In this document: one piece after another, positions 33,940 through 43,316 of the stretch | Position numbering within the stretch: the stretch's first letter is position 1 | How the letters are laid out: each line of letters begins with the position of its first letter | Assembly (NCBI RefSeq): GCF_001418085.1 | Contig: NZ_LIQH01000034.1 | Coordinates: forward strand, 51,323-115,322 | DNA: 64,000 nt | Source: Lacinutrix algicola | GTDB taxonomy: Bacteria > Bacteroidota > Bacteroidia > Flavobacteriales > Flavobacteriaceae | Direction of reading: 5' to 3' | Notes under the pieces: model-generated | Databases searched by the model: none | What the model was told of the DNA's origin: nothing | What the model saw: the letters and a program-made list of their open reading frames with translations, nothing else | Made by a program: the position numbers and the translations under genes

Positions 33940-34974
33940 CTATAAATTTTCATTAAACAAATTCAATTTCTTTAACCAAGCTGTTTTTCGTTCTAATAAA
34001 AAGATATCTATAAATAAAAGCAATATTCCAAAACCTAAAAACCATTGAAATTGAGATTCGTAAGCTGCAAATTGCTTAGATTCGAATTCGGTTTTATCCA
34101 TTTTATTTAAAATATCTCTTATTTCTTCTACTACTTTTCCTGTATTATTTCCATTAATATAAACACCATTTGCAGATTTAGCAATGTTTTTAAGCGTCTC
34201 TTCGTTTAGTTTTGTAATAACAGTTTCGCCTTGTCTGTCTTTTTTATAATTTAAAATAACACCATTACGCTTAATAGGGATTGGACCTCCTTTTTCGCTA
34301 CCAACGCCAATAGTAAAAATTCTAATACCAGCTTCACTAGCTTCTTCGGCTACTCTTGCAGCTGCTTCACTATGGTCCTCTCCATCAGAAATAATAACCA
34401 AAACACGATTGGTTTGCTGGTCGTCATCATAATATGTTTTTGCTAATTCTATTGCTTCATTGATTGCCGTTCCTTGAGAAGACATCATATCTGTATTCAT
34501 GTTTTGAAGAAACATTTTTGCAGACCCATAGTCTGTTGTAATTGGCAATTGCGGGAATGCCTTACCTGCATAAGCTATAATTCCAACACGATCACTTGTT
34601 AAATTATTTATAATTTGAGTCACCAATTGCTTGGATTTATCTATTCTATTTGGTGCTATATCTTCTGCTAGCATACTTTTAGAAACATCCACTGCAAAAA
34701 CAATATCAACACCTTCGCGTTTTACTGTTTCTAATTTTGATCCAATTTTAGGATTTACTAAAGCCATTGTTAAACTTGCAAAAGCCAAACATAAAACCAC
34801 AATCTTTAATACAGATTTAAAGAGCGACTTATTAGGGCTTAATCGTTTTAAAATAGCCTGATTTGCAAACTTATTCTGCGTTTTACGTTTCCATAGTTGA
34901 AGCACTAAAAATAGCACCAAAATTATTGGAATAATTAGCAATGCCCAAAACCATATTTTCTCTTCTAATTGCAT
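33940..34974 (-). CDS. batB: BatB von Willebrand factor A protein
   Basis: This 344-residue protein has two N-terminal membrane segments, a VWA domain and a C-terminal membrane segment (FQWFLGFGILLLFIDIFLLE). The MIDAS motif is complete: DVSKS in FAVDVSKSMLAEDI, a Thr-containing loop (SSQGTAINEAI) and the Asp in VIISDGEDHSE. It binds a metal ion and is expected to bind protein ligands across the periplasmic face. It pairs with BatA, 30 bp upstream. Confidence 0.95.
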   Translation of the reverse strand: MQLEEKIWFWALLIIPIILVLFLVLQLWKRKTQNKFANQAILKRLSPNKSLFKSVLKIVVLCLAFASLTMALVNPKIGSKLETVKREGVDIVFAVDVSKSMLAEDIAPNRIDKSKQLVTQIINNLTSDRVGIIAYAGKAFPQLPITTDYGSAKMFLQNMNTDMMSSQGTAINEAIELAKTYYDDDQQTNRVLVIISDGEDHSEAAARVAEEASEAGIRIFTIGVGSEKGGPIPIKRNGVILNYKKDRQGETVITKLNEETLKNIAKSANGVYINGNNTGKVVEEIRDILNKMDKTEFESKQFAAYESQFQWFLGFGILLLFIDIFLLERKTAWLKKLNLFNENL

Positions 34975-35004
34975 CTAATCTTTAATTTGTGCTTTTATAA
35001 TTTA

Positions 35005-36009
35005 TTAAACAAAACTTCTAAAAACAGTAATTCTCAACAATAATTCAAACAACAATAAAATGCCTGCTATCCAAACAAACCATCTAAATTTTTCTTCGTA
35101 ATTATAGAACTTAAACTCTTCAATCTCCGTTTTTTCAAGCTTATTAATTTCGTCGTATATTTCTGCTAATTTTTTATTATTTGTTGCTCTAAAGTATTTT
35201 CCTCCTGTAACTTGTGCTATTTCTTTTAGTAATTCCTCATCAATTTCAACTTTAACTCTTCCGTATTGAAATTGCCCATTTGGTTTAATTGAAATTGGAG
35301 CCAAAGTCATCCCGTTTGTTCCTAAGCCAATAGTATATGTTTTAATACCAAACTCTACAGCTAGCTCACTCGCTATTTTTGGGTTTATAGATCCAGAATT
35401 ATTTACTCCATCTGTTAGCAAAATAATAACTTTACTTTTTGCTTTACTATCTTTTAAACGATTTACAGATGTTGCTAAACCCATTCCAATGGCTGTTCCT
35501 CCTTCTATAACTGTATTATAATGAATATCGTTAAGAGAGCTTAAAACAATACTTTTATCGCTTGTAATTGGTGTTTTTGTATAACTCTCTCCTGCGTATT
35601 CTACAATACCTATTCGATCGTTAGGGCGTCCTTTTATAAACTGTGATGCTACTTCTTTTAAGGCATCAAGTCTATTAGGCTTTAAATCTTTTGCCAACAT
35701 ACTTGCCGAAACATCTATTGCCATAACAATATCTATTCCTCGTGTCGTTTTTGTTTTTGTAGAAACATCGACTGTTCTTGGTCTTGCTAAAGCAATTATT
35801 AAAAAGGTTAGCGCAACTAATCTTAGAGCAAATAATAAATGTTTTAGTTTTGGCAACCACGAATTAGTTACCTTAAAACCTTTTAAGCTTGAAATATTAA
35901 GTGCTGCAGTTTGCTGCTTATTCTTAAAAAAATACCACAACAAAGCTAATGGTAGCAATAATAGCAACCAGAAAAAACCTTTGTTTAAAAATTCTATGCC
36001 TTCAAACAT
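35005..36009 (-). CDS. batA: BatA von Willebrand factor A protein
   Basis: This 334-residue paralogue of BatB has the same layout: two N-terminal membrane segments, VWA domain with MIDAS (AIDVSASMLAKDL, the Thr loop EGGTAIGMGL and LTDGVNNSG), and a C-terminal membrane segment (FRWFVWIAGILLLFELLL). Its ATG overlaps the stop codon of the upstream gene by one base (TAATG), indicating coupled translation. It would assemble with the other Bat proteins in the inner membrane. Confidence 0.95.
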   Translation of the reverse strand: MFEGIEFLNKGFFWLLLLLPLALLWYFFKNKQQTAALNISSLKGFKVTNSWLPKLKHLLFALRLVALTFLIIALARPRTVDVSTKTKTTRGIDIVMAIDVSASMLAKDLKPNRLDALKEVASQFIKGRPNDRIGIVEYAGESYTKTPITSDKSIVLSSLNDIHYNTVIEGGTAIGMGLATSVNRLKDSKAKSKVIILLTDGVNNSGSINPKIASELAVEFGIKTYTIGLGTNGMTLAPISIKPNGQFQYGRVKVEIDEELLKEIAQVTGGKYFRATNNKKLAEIYDEINKLEKTEIEEFKFYNYEEKFRWFVWIAGILLLFELLLRITVFRSFV

Positions 36010-37691
36010 TATTCAGTTTTTGGATTTAGTTCTATTGAATTTAATATACGTTCTACCATTTCGTCTGCATAAGCATCGTCTTCTGGAGAAATAACAATAA
36101 CCTGCTGCAATACATTTTCTGCTGTAAAAAGCACAAAAGCAAATTTAGCTTCTCTTAATTTACTGCTTCCTTCAGATGGTATATTCATGGTACCGTAAGT
36201 TTTTAAACCTTCGGCTCCATTTACTGTTTTAAATTTAGATTTTAACGCTACAATATTTTTAGCACCCTTAGATTCTATTTCTTGTAGTGCTTTCTCTGAT
36301 ATTTCGGCTAAGTCAACCTCTGGAGTATTAGCTTGTTCTTGCGTTGCTGCTTCTCGCATTTGCTTGGGAAACTGTAATGTATTTACAGAGACGTAAAAAA
36401 CATCTAGCATTGTTCCGTAAGAAAAACTAGTCGATTTAGGTGCATCTTCTTGACCATCTACAATTGGTGTTTCTATACGTTTTAAAACCTTTGGAGTTGC
36501 TATTATTATTGGCGGAACACCATAAGCACTTGTTATCCATTCGCCTTCTAACAACTCTTTATTTTCGTGACCTAAAATAGTATCCTTTACGTAACCAAAA
36601 CCGTATTTATACCCAAAACCAATTAACGTGCTTAATAATAGAAAGCCAATAATACCAACGGTTAATACTATTTTTTTAGTTTTCTTTCTACGTTCTTGAT
36701 TTTCTTTATATTGCTTATCTAAAAGCTTTTCTTCCTCTGTAGGCTCAGGCAATGCTTCCTTTACGTTATCTATTTCTAAATCTATAGTATTTCTATCTAT
36801 CTCTGCCAAAGCAACATCGGGTGTCCCTTTTGCGAACTTTACTAAATCCGCACGTTTTAAAATGGTTTCTATGTTTCTAATATCGTTTTTACTCAACTCT
36901 ATTTGATTACCATCTTTCAATAAATTCAATCTAGAAACGAGCTCATCTGTAGTACTTTCTAAAGCACGATCGTAAACTTTCTCGTCTAAATATTTTCTAA
37001 TAATAAACGTTAAATCTGAATAATAACCTTTTAAGTTTTCGTTTTGAAGGTAACTAGTTTCATCTAAATTTTTCAAGGCTAACTTAGCACGGTCGTAAGG
37101 AGGTAATAAAGCTATTTCCTCTTCTTCGCTTAATGGTTTCACCCTCCAAATAAACCACCATAATAGAAAACCTACTAAGGCAACAATTAATAATATTAAC
37201 AGTAGATATTTCCACCAATTGCCAATACTTTTTTCAACTTGTATTATTGGCTTAATATCATACAATCCTTGTTTTGTAGTATCTACAACAATTTCTCTAA
37301 TTTCAACTTTTAAAGAATCTGAATAAAATTCTTTAGAACCAATTAATATTTTTTGTTTTGGAATAGTATAAACTCCAGAATCGAATTGTGTTAATCCGTA
37401 TTTTTTAATCAGATTATATCTATCATTCTTTTTTGTAGTATCTATGGTGTAAGACTCAATCATTTCCATAGGAGAAAACGTTTGGCCTTCAGGAAAAATA
37501 ACCAACGACGTTGTATCTACATCAACTTCAATTTTATAAGTAACTTGTGCACCAATTTTAATTGAAGTAGAGTCTATAGTTGCTTTAACTTGACCAAATG
37601 AGAACAGAGAAAAAAGAGCAAAGAAAGAAAACAAAACAATTGTTATGTTCTGTTTTGTTTCATTTTTAATATTTGATTGTATTATTTTCAT
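36009..37691 (-). CDS. Bat-operon membrane protein (BatD-like N-terminus, unknown C-terminus)
   Basis: This 560-residue protein has a signal peptide, then a beta domain (VKATIDSTSIKIGAQVTYKIE) and one membrane segment (WWKYLLLILLIVALVGFLLWW). A DUF4381-like cytoplasmic helical part follows (YDRAKLALKNLDETSYLQNE, FIIRKYLDEKVYDRALESTT), then a second membrane segment near residue 345 (IVLTVGIIGFLLLSTLIGF) and a C-terminal domain of about 190 residues. It lies between DUF58 and BatA, where other Bat operons carry a DUF4381-type gene. The role is unknown beyond operon membership. Confidence 0.8.
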   Translation of the reverse strand: MKIIQSNIKNETKQNITIVLFSFFALFSLFSFGQVKATIDSTSIKIGAQVTYKIEVDVDTTSLVIFPEGQTFSPMEMIESYTIDTTKKNDRYNLIKKYGLTQFDSGVYTIPKQKILIGSKEFYSDSLKVEIREIVVDTTKQGLYDIKPIIQVEKSIGNWWKYLLLILLIVALVGFLLWWFIWRVKPLSEEEEIALLPPYDRAKLALKNLDETSYLQNENLKGYYSDLTFIIRKYLDEKVYDRALESTTDELVSRLNLLKDGNQIELSKNDIRNIETILKRADLVKFAKGTPDVALAEIDRNTIDLEIDNVKEALPEPTEEEKLLDKQYKENQERRKKTKKIVLTVGIIGFLLLSTLIGFGYKYGFGYVKDTILGHENKELLEGEWITSAYGVPPIIIATPKVLKRIETPIVDGQEDAPKSTSFSYGTMLDVFYVSVNTLQFPKQMREAATQEQANTPEVDLAEISEKALQEIESKGAKNIVALKSKFKTVNGAEGLKTYGTMNIPSEGSSKLREAKFAFVLFTAENVLQQVIVISPEDDAYADEMVERILNSIELNPKTE

Positions 37692-37705
37692 TTTTATAAT
37701 TAAAG

Positions 37706-37726
37706 TCTCGACTGTGCTCGACTAGG
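37706..37726. repeat. short dispersed-type intergenic repeat
   Basis: On the minus strand AGTCGAGCACAGTCGAGACT shows AGTCGAG twice, separated by CAC. I recognise variants of this (GTCGAGCGCAGTCGAGA) as a short repeat scattered between genes in many Bacteroidota. It lies in the 43-bp gap between the DUF58 gene and the next one in the Bat operon. Confidence 0.45.
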
Positions 37727-37734
37727 CATTTAAC

Positions 37735-38598
37735 TTATCGTCTTTTAAAATATCCTAATAACTTTTTAACGTAACTTTCATCTACACGGCAATCTATGGT
37801 TCCTGCTCCAGATTTAGCAAAACTATCTTTATAATATTCAACCTTATCGTTGTAGAATTTACTGTAATTCTGCCTTACTTTTTTAGAACCTGTATTTACC
37901 AACATAAGTTCACCAGATTCTGTATCTTGCATTTGCACCATACCTAAATTTGGAATAGCCTCTTCACTCTTGTCGTAAATACGAATTCCGGTAATATCAT
38001 GTTTTCCGGCTGCAATTTTTAATGTTTGCTTATAATCGTCAGCAATAAAATCGCTCAATACAAAAACAATTGCTTTTTTCTTCATGACATTTCTCATGAA
38101 TTTTAAAGCCTCGGCAACGTTTGTACCTTTACTTTTTGGCTTAAGCTCAATTAACTCGCGAATAATACGCAATACATGAGAACGTCCTTTTTTAGGTGGA
38201 ATATATAATTCGATTTCATCTGAAAATAAAATCAATCCTATTTTATCGTTATTTTGGGTTGCAGAAAAGGCTAAAGTTGCAGAAATTTCGGTGATGATTT
38301 CGTTTTTAAATTGTTGATCTGTACCAAACAACTCCGAACCCGAAATATCAACCATAAGAAGCATTGTAAGCTCTCTTTCTTCTTCAAAAACCTTAATGTG
38401 TGGTAGATTAGTTCTTGCTGTAACATTCCAATCTATATTTCTTACATCATCTCCATATTGGTACTGGCGAACTTCGGAAAAAGTCATACCACGACCTTTG
38501 AAAGTCGAATGGTATTCGCCTCCAAAGATATGATCAGACAAACGACGCGTCTTAATCTCGATTTTACGTACTTTTTTTAGTAATTCTTTAGTATCCAT
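37735..38598 (-). CDS. DUF58 domain protein of the Bat operon
   Basis: This 287-residue cytoplasmic protein belongs to DUF58. It shows the N-terminal DHIFGGEYHSTFKGRGMTF, the signature GDDVRNIDWNVTART, and a VWA-like stretch (LLMVDISGSELFGTD). DUF58 proteins almost always follow MoxR ATPase genes, as here (123-bp gap, which holds decayed-looking short repeats). It probably acts as the partner or adaptor of the MoxR ATPase, upstream of the membrane Bat proteins. Confidence 0.95.
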   Translation of the reverse strand: MDTKELLKKVRKIEIKTRRLSDHIFGGEYHSTFKGRGMTFSEVRQYQYGDDVRNIDWNVTARTNLPHIKVFEEERELTMLLMVDISGSELFGTDQQFKNEIITEISATLAFSATQNNDKIGLILFSDEIELYIPPKKGRSHVLRIIRELIELKPKSKGTNVAEALKFMRNVMKKKAIVFVLSDFIADDYKQTLKIAAGKHDITGIRIYDKSEEAIPNLGMVQMQDTESGELMLVNTGSKKVRQNYSKFYNDKVEYYKDSFAKSGAGTIDCRVDESYVKKLLGYFKRR

Positions 38599-38721
38599 TT
38601 TCTTTTAATATGCAGCATTCAGTAAGCAGTCCAAAAAATGCGGAATTGTAATGTGTTTTCTCTGTGCAAATAGAATTCGAGTAAGCGACTGCCAACTAAA
38701 AACCTATTACTTCAAACTCAT

Positions 38722-39723
38722 TTACGGTACCTCAACTACATTTACAATCTTATTAATAATGTCTTCGCTTGTTATGTTTTCGGCTTCAGCCTCATAAGTA
38801 ATACCAATTCTGTGACGTAAAACATCATGCACTACCGCACGTACATCTTCTGGTATTACATATCCACGGCGCTTAATAAAGGCGTAACATTTTGCTGCTG
38901 TAGCAAGGTTAATACTTCCACGAGGAGAAGCACCAAAAGAGATTAATGGCTTTAAATCTTCTAACTTATATTGTTCTGGATAACGTGTTGCAAAAATAAT
39001 ATCTAAGATATATCTCTCAATTTTATCATCCATATATACTTCTCTCACAGCTTCTTGAGCTCTTAAAATTTGAGCTACAGAAACCACAGGATTTACTTTT
39101 TCCCAAGACCCTTTTAAATTGGCTCTCATAATTAACTGTTCGTCATCCTTTTTAGGATAATCAATAACAGTTTTAAGCATAAATCTATCTACTTGTGCTT
39201 CTGGCAATGGATATGTACCTTCTTGTTCTACAGGATTCATTGTTGCCATTACTAAAAATGGTTTATCTAAAACAAAAGTTTCATCACCAATAGTAACTTG
39301 TTTTTCTTGCATAGCTTCTAATAAAGCAGATTGCACTTTGGCTGGCGCTCTGTTTATCTCATCGGCAAGCACGAAATTTGCAAAAATTGGCCCTTTTTTA
39401 ATAGAGAAATCATTCTCTTTCATGTTGTATATAAGTGTACCCACAACATCTGAAGGTAATAAATCTGGAGTAAATTGAATACGACTAAAACTACCATCTA
39501 CTGCCTTAGACAACGTGTTAATAGCTAATGTTTTTGCTAAACCAGGAACTCCTTCAAGTAAAATATGTCCTTGACCCAAAAGACCAATTAATAAACGCTC
39601 GATCATATGTGTTTGACCAACGATTACTTTGTTCATTTCGTAGACTAGTAAATCGACAAAAGCACTTTCTTTTTCAATTTTTTCGTTAATTGATTTTATA
39701 TCAATTGCACCTGTTTCTTCCAT
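38722..39723 (-). CDS. MoxR-family AAA+ ATPase
   Basis: This 333-residue ATPase has Walker A GVPGLAKT (residues 58-65), Walker B LADEINRAP, sensor-type ATMNPVEQEGTYPLPEAQVDRF and the C-terminal lid (FGASPRGSINLATAAKCYAF). MoxR ATPases act as chaperones for metal insertion or complex assembly with VWA partners. It is the first gene of the Bat operon (ATPase, DUF58, membrane proteins, VWA pair, TPR, BatD, BatE). Confidence 0.97.
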   Translation of the reverse strand: MEETGAIDIKSINEKIEKESAFVDLLVYEMNKVIVGQTHMIERLLIGLLGQGHILLEGVPGLAKTLAINTLSKAVDGSFSRIQFTPDLLPSDVVGTLIYNMKENDFSIKKGPIFANFVLADEINRAPAKVQSALLEAMQEKQVTIGDETFVLDKPFLVMATMNPVEQEGTYPLPEAQVDRFMLKTVIDYPKKDDEQLIMRANLKGSWEKVNPVVSVAQILRAQEAVREVYMDDKIERYILDIIFATRYPEQYKLEDLKPLISFGASPRGSINLATAAKCYAFIKRRGYVIPEDVRAVVHDVLRHRIGITYEAEAENITSEDIINKIVNVVEVP

Positions 39724-39929
39724 CTTTTAATAAATTTTAAACGTCCAATATAGTATCGAATATTAAGACATGCAAATTGTTAATAATTTATTTGCAATCG
39801 TGTTAATAATTGGTTAAAAATTCAAGCATTTAAAGGAAGTTATAGCTATTTCTTTGGTATTTTTAAGGTTTTATTAGCATTTCATAAAATAATTCCTGCT
39901 TAACAAGGGAATAAAAACTAAATATACCA

Positions 39930-40682
39930 TTGAAAAAAACAGCATTAATTACAGGAGCAACAAGTGGGATTGGAAGAGCAACAGCTCACGAATTTGCAAA
40001 GCAAGGTATTAGATTAATAATTTGTGGTAGACGCCAGGAACGATTAGAAACCATACAAAAAGGATTAAACAAACTTACAGACGTACACATATTAAACTTT
40101 GATGTACGTGATAAAAAAGCTGTTTTTTCTGCTATAGAATCACTACCAGAAAACTTTAAACATATAGACATATTAATTAATAATGCTGGAAATGCACATG
40201 GCCTAGACCCAATACAAGAAGGAAACCTGGATGATTGGGATGCTATGATGGATATTAACGTAAAAGGTTTACTTTATGTAAGTAAAGCCGTGATACCGCA
40301 AATGACAGAAAGACAATCTGGACATATTATTAATATTGGGTCTTCGGCAGGAAAAGAAGTTTACCCAAAAGGTAACGTGTATTGCGCAAGTAAACACGCC
40401 GTAGTTGCTGTAACCGAAGGCATGCGAATGGACTTAAATCCATTTGGAATAAAAGTAGCAGCTATAAATCCAGGTCTAGTAGAAACTGAATTTTCTCAAG
40501 TACGTTTTAAAGGAAAAACTATAGCCGATAATGTCTACAAAGGATACAAAGCCTTACAACCGGAAGATGTTGCAGATGTTATTTATTTTGCAATTTCAAG
40601 ACCGGCTCATGTTAATATTGCGGATGTTTTAATGTTTTGCACTGCACAAGCTAGTAGCACTATTGTAAAAAAAGAAATATGA
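39930..40682 (+). CDS. short-chain dehydrogenase/reductase, TTG start
   Basis: This 250-residue cytoplasmic SDR binds NAD(P) through TGATSGIGRA and uses the catalytic Ser-Tyr-Lys set (NIGSSAG, then YCASKHAV). NNAG is also present. No ATG lies in frame ahead of the family N-terminus (KKTALITGATSG); the start is TTG at 39930, and an in-frame TAA at 39912 closes the frame upstream. It resembles the YdfG/serine-dehydrogenase type by length, but the substrate is unknown. It overlaps the next gene by 4 bp. Confidence 0.94.
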   Translation: MKKTALITGATSGIGRATAHEFAKQGIRLIICGRRQERLETIQKGLNKLTDVHILNFDVRDKKAVFSAIESLPENFKHIDILINNAGNAHGLDPIQEGNLDDWDAMMDINVKGLLYVSKAVIPQMTERQSGHIINIGSSAGKEVYPKGNVYCASKHAVVAVTEGMRMDLNPFGIKVAAINPGLVETEFSQVRFKGKTIADNVYKGYKALQPEDVADVIYFAISRPAHVNIADVLMFCTAQASSTIVKKEI

Positions 40683-41305
40683 TAAACTGGTTAAAAATTG
40701 AGTGGCAAAACTTAGCTTCTAAATATTGTAATACTACTTTAGCCGAAGAACTTTGGACTGAAATTGAAACTAATTACACTAACAAAACCAGACATTACCA
40801 TAATTTGACGCATATTTATAATATGTTGTTGCAAGCAGAAACTTACAAAACTGAAATTAAAGATTTAGACGCCTTACAATTCGCTATTTGGTATCACGAT
40901 ATCGTCTATAAATCTTCAAAAAAGGACAACGAAGAAAAAAGCGCTCTTTTAGCTGAAAAACGATTAAAATCAATCAATTTAGTCTTAAAAAGAATAGAAA
41001 ATATCAAAAAACTGATTATCTCAACTAAAAAACACGAATTAGTTATAGATAAAAACAGAGACAACGCATACCTTTTAGACATAGACCTATCCATTTTAGG
41101 TTCAGATTGGGACACTTATCAAAAATACATTAGCAACATTAGAAAAGAATATAAGATCTATCCAGATTTTATATATAAACCTGGTAGAAAGAATGTGTTA
41201 AAACACTTTTTAGACAGAAAAACGTTATACTTTACAAATTCATTTAGAGGTAAATACGAAATTCAAGCTAGAGAAAACCTTAAAAAAGAAATAGAATTAT
41301 TATGA
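40679..41305 (+). CDS. predicted metal-dependent HD-domain phosphohydrolase
   Basis: This 208-residue protein carries an HD-type metal site: HYHNLTHI and IWYHDIVY near residues 38 and 70, with a later acid in YLLDIDLSILG. The pattern and length match the COG4339 family of predicted HD phosphohydrolases, including the NEEKSALLAEKRL and PGRKNVLKHFLDRK segments. The substrate is unknown. Its ATG overlaps the SDR stop (ATGA) and its own stop overlaps the next gene in the same way, so the three genes are translationally coupled. Confidence 0.85.
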   Translation: MINWLKIEWQNLASKYCNTTLAEELWTEIETNYTNKTRHYHNLTHIYNMLLQAETYKTEIKDLDALQFAIWYHDIVYKSSKKDNEEKSALLAEKRLKSINLVLKRIENIKKLIISTKKHELVIDKNRDNAYLLDIDLSILGSDWDTYQKYISNIRKEYKIYPDFIYKPGRKNVLKHFLDRKTLYFTNSFRGKYEIQARENLKKEIELL

Positions 41306-42072
41306 GATTAAGAATCGTTGTATATATTTTTACCAGTTGTTTTGTGACTCTTTCATGCAAAACAAAAACTGAGAATACAATTGCAATTTCAAACACTTCT
41401 TTTTCAACACCAAAAGACACTCCTATTCTAAGTTATGTTATAAATCCCAAAAAGACGTCTTTAAAATTCTATTGGAAAAATAAAAAAGATAGTATTATTA
41501 AAACTTTTAAAAGTCTTAAAAAGGAAGTTGAAACCAATAATAAAGAACTCCTTTTCGCAATGAATGGAGGCATGTTTAAAAAAGACTATTCACCACAAGG
41601 CTTATATGTAGAAAAAGGTAAAACATTGTCCAAATTAGACACCATTAATAATGGTTTTGGAAATTTTTACTTACAGCCTAATGGCGTATTTTTAATTACC
41701 AAAAATGGCATACCAGTAATTACTAAAACACAGGATTTAAAAATTTATAAAGATATTTATTACGCAACCCAATCTGGTCCAATGCTGGTAATTAATGGAG
41801 TATTACATCCAAAATTTAACAAAGGTTCTTCTAATTTAAATACTAGAAACGGTGTTGGAGTCTTACCAAATGGAGACCTTTTATTTGCGATGTCTAAAGA
41901 GAAAATTAATTTTTACGACTTTGCTTCTTTCTTTAAAAATAATGGTTGTGAAAATGCACTATATTTAGATGGATTTGTCTCTAAAACATACTTACCTTCA
42001 AAACAATACAAAAAATTAGAAGGTGAATTCGGAGTTATTATTGCCGAAACTAAACTGACAAACACCAACTAA
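41302..42072 (+). CDS. DUF2233 phosphodiester-glycosidase-like lipoprotein
   Basis: This 256-residue protein has a lipobox (VTLSC, about Cys19). The mature part matches the DUF2233/NAGPA fold: LLFAMNGGMFKKDYSPQGLY, QSGPMLVINGVLHPKF, RNGVGVLPNGDLLFAMSK, CENALYLDGFVSK. The family includes the mammalian enzyme that uncovers mannose-6-phosphate, and bacterial members are thought to act on cell-surface phosphodiesters. The protein would face the periplasm. It follows the HD gene with a 4-bp overlap. Confidence 0.85.
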   Translation: MRLRIVVYIFTSCFVTLSCKTKTENTIAISNTSFSTPKDTPILSYVINPKKTSLKFYWKNKKDSIIKTFKSLKKEVETNNKELLFAMNGGMFKKDYSPQGLYVEKGKTLSKLDTINNGFGNFYLQPNGVFLITKNGIPVITKTQDLKIYKDIYYATQSGPMLVINGVLHPKFNKGSSNLNTRNGVGVLPNGDLLFAMSKEKINFYDFASFFKNNGCENALYLDGFVSKTYLPSKQYKKLEGEFGVIIAETKLTNTN

Positions 42073-42101
42073 TACAACTCCAAATTTCACAAAAAGTTAC
42101 C

Positions 42102-43235
42102 ATGATTAACAAACGTCTTTTAATTAAAAATTTACTAGCTCACAACGATGAGAATAGTTTTTATGATAAAAAACGAAAAATAGATATTGGGCAAAAAGAA
42201 GGAAAAGCTAAATTCTTAAAACATGTTTGCGCACTTTCTAATAGCAATCCTCAAAATAATTCCTTCATTGTTATTGGAGTTGAAGACGAAGACAACACTA
42301 TTGTTGGTGTTGATTTTTTTGACGATTCTAAAATTCAAAATTTAGTAAATGCTTACCTCAGCAATCCTCCAATTGTACAATACGAAAACATTCCGTTTCC
42401 ACATTTACCAGATCATAAAGTTGTTGGTTTAGTTACTATTCGAGCTATTGAAGACTTAACCTCCTTAAGAAAAAACATTTGGAAATACTATGGAGGCACT
42501 ATCTTTTTTAGAGATGGAAGCATAAGTATGCCCAAGGTTTTTACAAGCGAAATTAAAGATGTAAATTCTAAAATTGTTGAAGCCATTGAAAACAACTCGC
42601 ATAATAATATAGAACATACACTTGATAGTGTTTTCAATTTCATGAACAAGCGAAAAGACTACAATCCACAATATAAAGTCTTTAAAGAATATTTTGTTTT
42701 ATGCTGGGCTGGACAGAAAAAAGAAGTTAAAAAAGAAGTGTTTTTCTCTCGCGTAGACATAGAACTTATTAACGAGCAGGTGCGTTTATTTTATTCAGCC
42801 TTAGACGAGGTTTCAATATTATTTGACAACGATAGTTTTAAAATTACAGAATACGTCTCCTTAGGACTTCAGAATAACAATAAATACTATCCGTTAGAAG
42901 AAACGGTTATTCAATTTCATGATAACGCGAGCTATACTATTGAATCTACTTTGGTTTTTCAGCCTCCTAAATTCAATACAAAAACACTACACCATATTTA
43001 CAACTCCAATAATGCATTGTTAGACGCTTTAAAAAAAGGAAAGCCACTCACAGTATTGCAAGAAAAGGATGTTAATAATTTACCTGCCACATTTCTTCTT
43101 TGCTATTTAAATGGCTTTCACGAAGCCATAAACAAACTAATCGACGCTAAACCTTATTTAAAAAACCATAGCAATACTGCTTATACACACTATAAAGAAT
43201 CACTTAGAATTTTACGTAAAGTAAAATACAATTAA
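42102..43235 (+). CDS. AlbA_2/Schlafen-type ATP-binding protein
   Basis: This 377-residue cytoplasmic protein starts with an AlbA_2-like domain: EGKAKFLKHVCALSNSNPQN, then SFIVIGVEDEDNTIVGVDFF and VVGLVTIRAIEDLTSLRK. These are the hallmarks of the putative nucleic-acid or ATP-binding domain found in Schlafen-like bacterial proteins. The C-terminal 200 residues are unrecognised. It follows the lipoprotein gene by 29 bp and ends the rightward run. Such proteins are often transcriptional regulators or defence-linked; no defence partner is seen here. Confidence 0.78.
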   Translation: MINKRLLIKNLLAHNDENSFYDKKRKIDIGQKEGKAKFLKHVCALSNSNPQNNSFIVIGVEDEDNTIVGVDFFDDSKIQNLVNAYLSNPPIVQYENIPFPHLPDHKVVGLVTIRAIEDLTSLRKNIWKYYGGTIFFRDGSISMPKVFTSEIKDVNSKIVEAIENNSHNNIEHTLDSVFNFMNKRKDYNPQYKVFKEYFVLCWAGQKKEVKKEVFFSRVDIELINEQVRLFYSALDEVSILFDNDSFKITEYVSLGLQNNNKYYPLEETVIQFHDNASYTIESTLVFQPPKFNTKTLHHIYNSNNALLDALKKGKPLTVLQEKDVNNLPATFLLCYLNGFHEAINKLIDAKPYLKNHSNTAYTHYKESLRILRKVKYN

Positions 43236-43255
43236 CAACATTGAAATAAAATTAT

Positions 43256-43292
43256 AAAAAAAAACCGCTACTCCTTTTGAAGCAACGGTTTT
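43256..43292 (-). terminator. intrinsic terminator of the HHH-OmpA operon
   Basis: AAAACCG and CGGTTTT form the outer stem with an imperfect inner hairpin. On the minus strand it runs into a T tract, 24 bp after the stop of the gene at 43317. It may also slow the convergent AlbA_2 transcript. Confidence 0.65.
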
Positions 43293-43316
43293 GGGTTTTA
43301 AGATACTAATTGGTCT

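Noticed and set aside
42102..43235. Antiviral defence island around the AlbA_2/Schlafen-type gene
   Set aside because: Neighbours are metabolic or envelope genes, with no nuclease, methylase or toxin partner.
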